A DNA stretch of 8,416 nucleotides from MFZZ01 sp964582715 (GTDB lineage Bacteria > Patescibacteriota > Microgenomatia > UBA1406 > GWC2-37-13): positions 1 to 8,416 of the forward strand of contig CAZOSM010000013.1 in NCBI GenBank assembly GCA_964582715.1, read 5' to 3'. The position numbers were made by a program, and so were the translations under genes. The stretch's first letter is position 1, and each line of letters begins with the position of its first letter. Under the pieces are notes generated by a model that saw nothing but the letters and a program-made list of their open reading frames with translations, did no database searches and had not been told where the DNA came from. Positions 6,290 to 8,416 of this stretch are shown here, one piece after another.

Positions 6290-7398
6290 AATTTATAGCA
6301 CTTCTTAACGCGTATTCACAGGGAATAAGTGGTGGCGATGTTTGCTTTATTAATTTTGCGAAAAAAGTATCACGAAAACATCACTTCACAATAATTACGT
6401 CCAAACTTGGAAAAAAGCTATGTAAAGAAAATTCCGTAAAAGGTAATTTTATTATTTCATCATACGAACACAAGTTTTCTAGTCCTATTAAAACATACAT
6501 ACTACGAACAGTACAGGCTATAAGAAAAACCACCAATAGATCCACAAAATATGATGTAATTTACTCTTCATCTGATTTTTTACCAGACGTAATTCCCGCC
6601 ATTTTTCTTAAATATAAAAACCCTAAATCTATTTGGGTCCAAAAAGTCTTTCACATCATCCCACCCTCAAGAACTATTTCTCATTTTTCCCAAAAATTCA
6701 GCCTGTTTTTAATTAAACAAATAGCGGATCTGGTTATATTCGACAATCCAGACTTAGAAGAACTAATAAAGAATAGGTACAAAATGAACAACACAATCAC
6801 AATACCGCCAGGAATAGACTTAAGCATAATCACAAAAACGAAAAAAACCAAAAGCCGATATACTGCGGTATTTATGGGCCAGCTAAGAGAGTCAAAGGGA
6901 ATTTTTGATCTAGTTCCAATATGGAAAGAGGTTGTTAAAAAAAATCCTGAAGCAACGTTGGGGATAATAGGTAAAGATATAAACGATAATTCCGAAAAAA
7001 TTAAACAACAAATAAACAAAGAGTCTTTACACAAAAACATTAAAGTACTCGGTTACTTAGAGGAAGATGTTGCCAGATCATTAATTAAGTCCTCAAAAGT
7101 TTTTATCCTGCCCTCATATGAAGAAGGTTTTGGTATAGTTTTGCTCGAATCAATGGCCTTAGGAACACAACCAATAGCGTACGAACTACCAGTATACGAG
7201 GTAAATTTTCCCAGCTGTATTATGACAGCTCCGCTAGGTGACTATCACGCCATGGCTGATTTAATCGTAAGACAGATAAATAGCAATAAGATTAGTACAT
7301 TTCAAAGCACAATCGCGAGATATAATTTATCAGAATTAATAAAAAAAGAATATCAAGCGATTGTAAAACTATACAACCATAAGATATCAAAAACTTAA
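6286..7398 (+). CDS. GT4-family glycosyltransferase
   Basis: A 370-residue GT-B fold enzyme of the GT4/GT1 superfamily, close to the usual length. The acceptor half carries a glycine-rich loop near the N-terminus (GISGGDV, 13-19). The donor half carries the hinge sequence PPGIDL (174-179), GQLRESKGIFDL (198-209), LGIIGKD (225-231), VLGYLEE (254-260) and SYEEGFGIVLLESMALG (277-293). The last contains the EX7E pair E280/E288 that positions the nucleotide sugar. It probably adds one residue to a growing lipid-linked glycan at the cytoplasmic face; no signal peptide or clear membrane helix is seen. It overlaps the preceding gene by 4 bp and should be translationally coupled to it, as no Shine-Dalgarno site precedes it. 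Hand counting gives about 32% GC at its 5' end. The sugar and linkage cannot be told. Confidence 0.88.
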   Translation: MKFIALLNAYSQGISGGDVCFINFAKKVSRKHHFTIITSKLGKKLCKENSVKGNFIISSYEHKFSSPIKTYILRTVQAIRKTTNRSTKYDVIYSSSDFLPDVIPAIFLKYKNPKSIWVQKVFHIIPPSRTISHFSQKFSLFLIKQIADLVIFDNPDLEELIKNRYKMNNTITIPPGIDLSIITKTKKTKSRYTAVFMGQLRESKGIFDLVPIWKEVVKKNPEATLGIIGKDINDNSEKIKQQINKESLHKNIKVLGYLEEDVARSLIKSSKVFILPSYEEGFGIVLLESMALGTQPIAYELPVYEVNFPSCIMTAPLGDYHAMADLIVRQINSNKISTFQSTIARYNLSELIKKEYQAIVKLYNHKISKT

Positions 7399-7428
7399 CC
7401 ACAATTTATCTGAAATACATTGATACAA

Positions 7429-8103
7429 ATGCACAACCACAATCATAAAAAAATCAATATTATCCGTAGAGTTATTCAAAAAGTAGACAACTGGCCTGTG
7501 TATTTTCTAGATAAAATCTTAGGTCTACCCTTCGCGTACACACTTAGTGTAAATAAAATATTATTCAAAATCCGGCCTAATTCACCAGATAGATGGATAG
7601 TTACAGAGAATTTAATACTTGATGATTATCAACTATCCAACCTCTTGATTAAACCTAAAATAATTGTCGACATAGGAGCCAACATTGGAGCCTTTACAAT
7701 ATATGCACTAAAAAAATATCCAACGGCAAAAGTTATCGCATACGAACCAAGACGTGATAATTACTCGCAAATGAAGAAAAATATAAGCACTAATCACTTG
7801 CAAGAACGAGTAATTACGGTTAACGCTGCAGTTACTAGCAGGAATACAAAAACTGTAAAACTCTTTTTAAACAATGATCACGGAGTCAGTTCAACAACCA
7901 TTAACAATGGTGATTGTGTCTTAGTTAAAAACATAAATTTCTCTAAAATTATAAAAGTTATTAACAAAAGATCAAACAATCTTCTAAAAATAGATATAGA
8001 AGGCGGCGAACACGAGTTAATTAAAACAAAGTATAAAAAAACACTTAAACATTTTAATTTAGTTTTACTCGAACACCATTATGTTGATACAAAAAAAATC
8101 TAA
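7429..8103 (+). CDS. FkbM-family methyltransferase, open part ending at a frame break
   Basis: A 224-residue SAM-dependent methyltransferase of the FkbM type (Methyltransf_21), which usually O-methylates sugars or other small hydroxyl groups. Motif I is VDIGANIGAFT (80-90). AYEPRRDNY (104-112) holds the acidic residue that binds the SAM ribose, and LLKIDIEGGEHELI (185-198) is the family's signature strand. The frame ends with YVDTKKI then TAA, right after an A8 run at 8091-8098. FkbM proteins normally continue past the LLEHHYVD strand, and the missing part is found in the -1 frame down to 8225 (next entry). I start at the ATG at 7429; a TTG at 7420 is in frame. It lies 30 bp after the GT4 gene, in the same direction and probably in the same operon, so it likely methylates the glycan those enzymes make. 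Confidence 0.8.
   Translation: MHNHNHKKINIIRRVIQKVDNWPVYFLDKILGLPFAYTLSVNKILFKIRPNSPDRWIVTENLILDDYQLSNLLIKPKIIVDIGANIGAFTIYALKKYPTAKVIAYEPRRDNYSQMKKNISTNHLQERVITVNAAVTSRNTKTVKLFLNNDHGVSSTTINNGDCVLVKNINFSKIIKVINKRSNNLLKIDIEGGEHELIKTKYKKTLKHFNLVLLEHHYVDTKKI
8091..8098 (+). other. A8 homopolymer at the frame break
   Basis: Eight adenines lie between GATAC and TCTAA. In the upstream frame the codons are ACA AAA AAA ATC TAA, which contains the heptamer A-AAA-AAA suited to -1 slippage by ribosome or RNA polymerase. The same ten bases, A8 followed by TC, occur at 6937-6946 inside the GT4 gene, where they keep the frame. Confidence 0.6.
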
Positions 8104-8225
8104 ATACCCTAGTAAGTCATCTGCGAGAAATGAACATGAAATACGAAATACATGATAATTTTGTCCACATTTATCCAAATGAAACGATACGCAGAAAAAA
8201 CTATATAAACACACAATGCCAATAA
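8097..8225 (+). pseudogene. Displaced C-terminal end of the FkbM methyltransferase (-1 frame)
   Basis: From the A8 run the -1 frame is open for 42 codons to TAA at 8223-8225. It reads NLNTLVSHLREMNMKYEI, then HDNFVHIYPNETIRRKNYI, which suits the helix-plus-strands that close an FkbM domain. One extra A in the run joins it to the upstream frame and gives a 265-residue protein ending 13 bp before the next gene, the spacing expected of this operon. Without the join, 135 bp would be left empty. The cause is open: a base-call or assembly error, a true one-base deletion, slippage at the slippery run A-AAA-AAA, or phase variation. Confidence 0.65.
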
Positions 8226-8238
8226 GAAAAATAAAATA

Positions 8239-8416
8239 ATGCTAACAAAGAATTTCGCCAATCACAAAATACTCGATTTGATTCTCGTATTAACAATAAT
8301 TCTCATTTCCGTTTTTGTTACCCGAGAGATAATAACTTCTAGTGGAATACCCAGCCTTCGCGATGACTGGAACTTTCCATTTATTGAAGAACAAGTGTCT
8401 TCATTATCACAACGTA
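8239..8416 (+). CDS. Multi-pass membrane protein, N-terminal fragment (possible GT-C glycosyltransferase)
   Basis: Cut by the right edge; 59 codons are visible from ATG at 8239. The peptide MLTKNFANHK is followed by one strong membrane helix (LDLILVLTIILISVFV, about 12-27) and then GIPSLRDDWNFPFIEEQ (36-52). A first helix followed by an acidic loop with Asp-Asp-Trp is the layout of GT-C membrane glycosyltransferases and of YfhO-like large membrane proteins, but the fragment is too short to decide. It lies 13 bp after the extended end of the FkbM gene and probably belongs to the same operon, where it could act on the lipid-linked glycan outside the membrane. No ribosome site is seen; the leader is A-rich. 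Confidence 0.6.
   Translation, partial: MLTKNFANHKILDLILVLTIILISVFVTREIITSSGIPSLRDDWNFPFIEEQVSSLSQR

Noticed and set aside
8217..8240. Mini frame of seven codons whose stop overlaps the next start
   Set aside because: Too short and made of A-rich codons; better explained by the end of the FkbM frame and the leader of the next gene.
1..8416. CRISPR arrays, tRNA or rRNA genes, insertion sequences
   Set aside because: No regularly spaced repeats, no tRNA-like arm sequences, no rRNA signatures and no transposase frames were seen on either strand.

Overview
The window looks like chromosomal DNA from an uncultivated bacterium, most likely of the Candidate Phyla Radiation (Patescibacteria, perhaps a Microgenomates-type lineage). 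This is inferred from the style of the GT39-like membrane proteins, the compact GT2/GT4/FkbM glycan cluster, the near absence of Shine-Dalgarno sites and the AT-rich right half. No rRNA, tRNA, CRISPR array or transposase gene is visible. The standard bacterial code fits, and TGA is used as a stop.

Left part (1-4730), all genes on the minus strand. At the edge is the N-terminus of a GT39-like multi-pass membrane protein (1-139). Next is a complete ArnT/PMT-like GT39 protein (285-1838). A roughly 640-bp stretch without a credible gene follows (1839-2479); it holds a perfect 10-bp palindrome and two small hairpins. Then comes a two-gene operon, transcribed right to left: a plant-type ferredoxin/flavodoxin-NADP+ reductase (4023-4730) and, 4 bp further, a radical SAM protein with a B12-binding-like N-terminal domain (2480-4018). 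The reductase is a plausible electron source for the radical SAM cluster.

Right part (4754-8416), all genes on the plus strand and starting only 23 bp from the divergent reductase gene. The order is a GT2 glycosyltransferase fused to a class I SAM methyltransferase (4754-6289), a GT4 glycosyltransferase overlapping it by 4 bp (6286-7398), an FkbM-family methyltransferase (7429-8103, with its C-terminal end displaced into the -1 frame up to 8225), and the start of a further membrane protein (8239 to the edge). This reads as one operon that builds and methylates a surface glycan. The GT39-like proteins on the left would use lipid-linked sugars at the membrane.

The points most worth a second look are four. 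The FkbM gene has a -1 frame break exactly at an A8 run, with an open, family-like C-terminus downstream; it could be a sequencing error, a mutation, slippage or phase variation. The GT2-methyltransferase is a fusion. The reductase/radical SAM pair has an unusual CX4CX2C cluster motif. GC content falls from about 45% on the left to about 30% on the right, with a GC-richer patch inside the fused methyltransferase.
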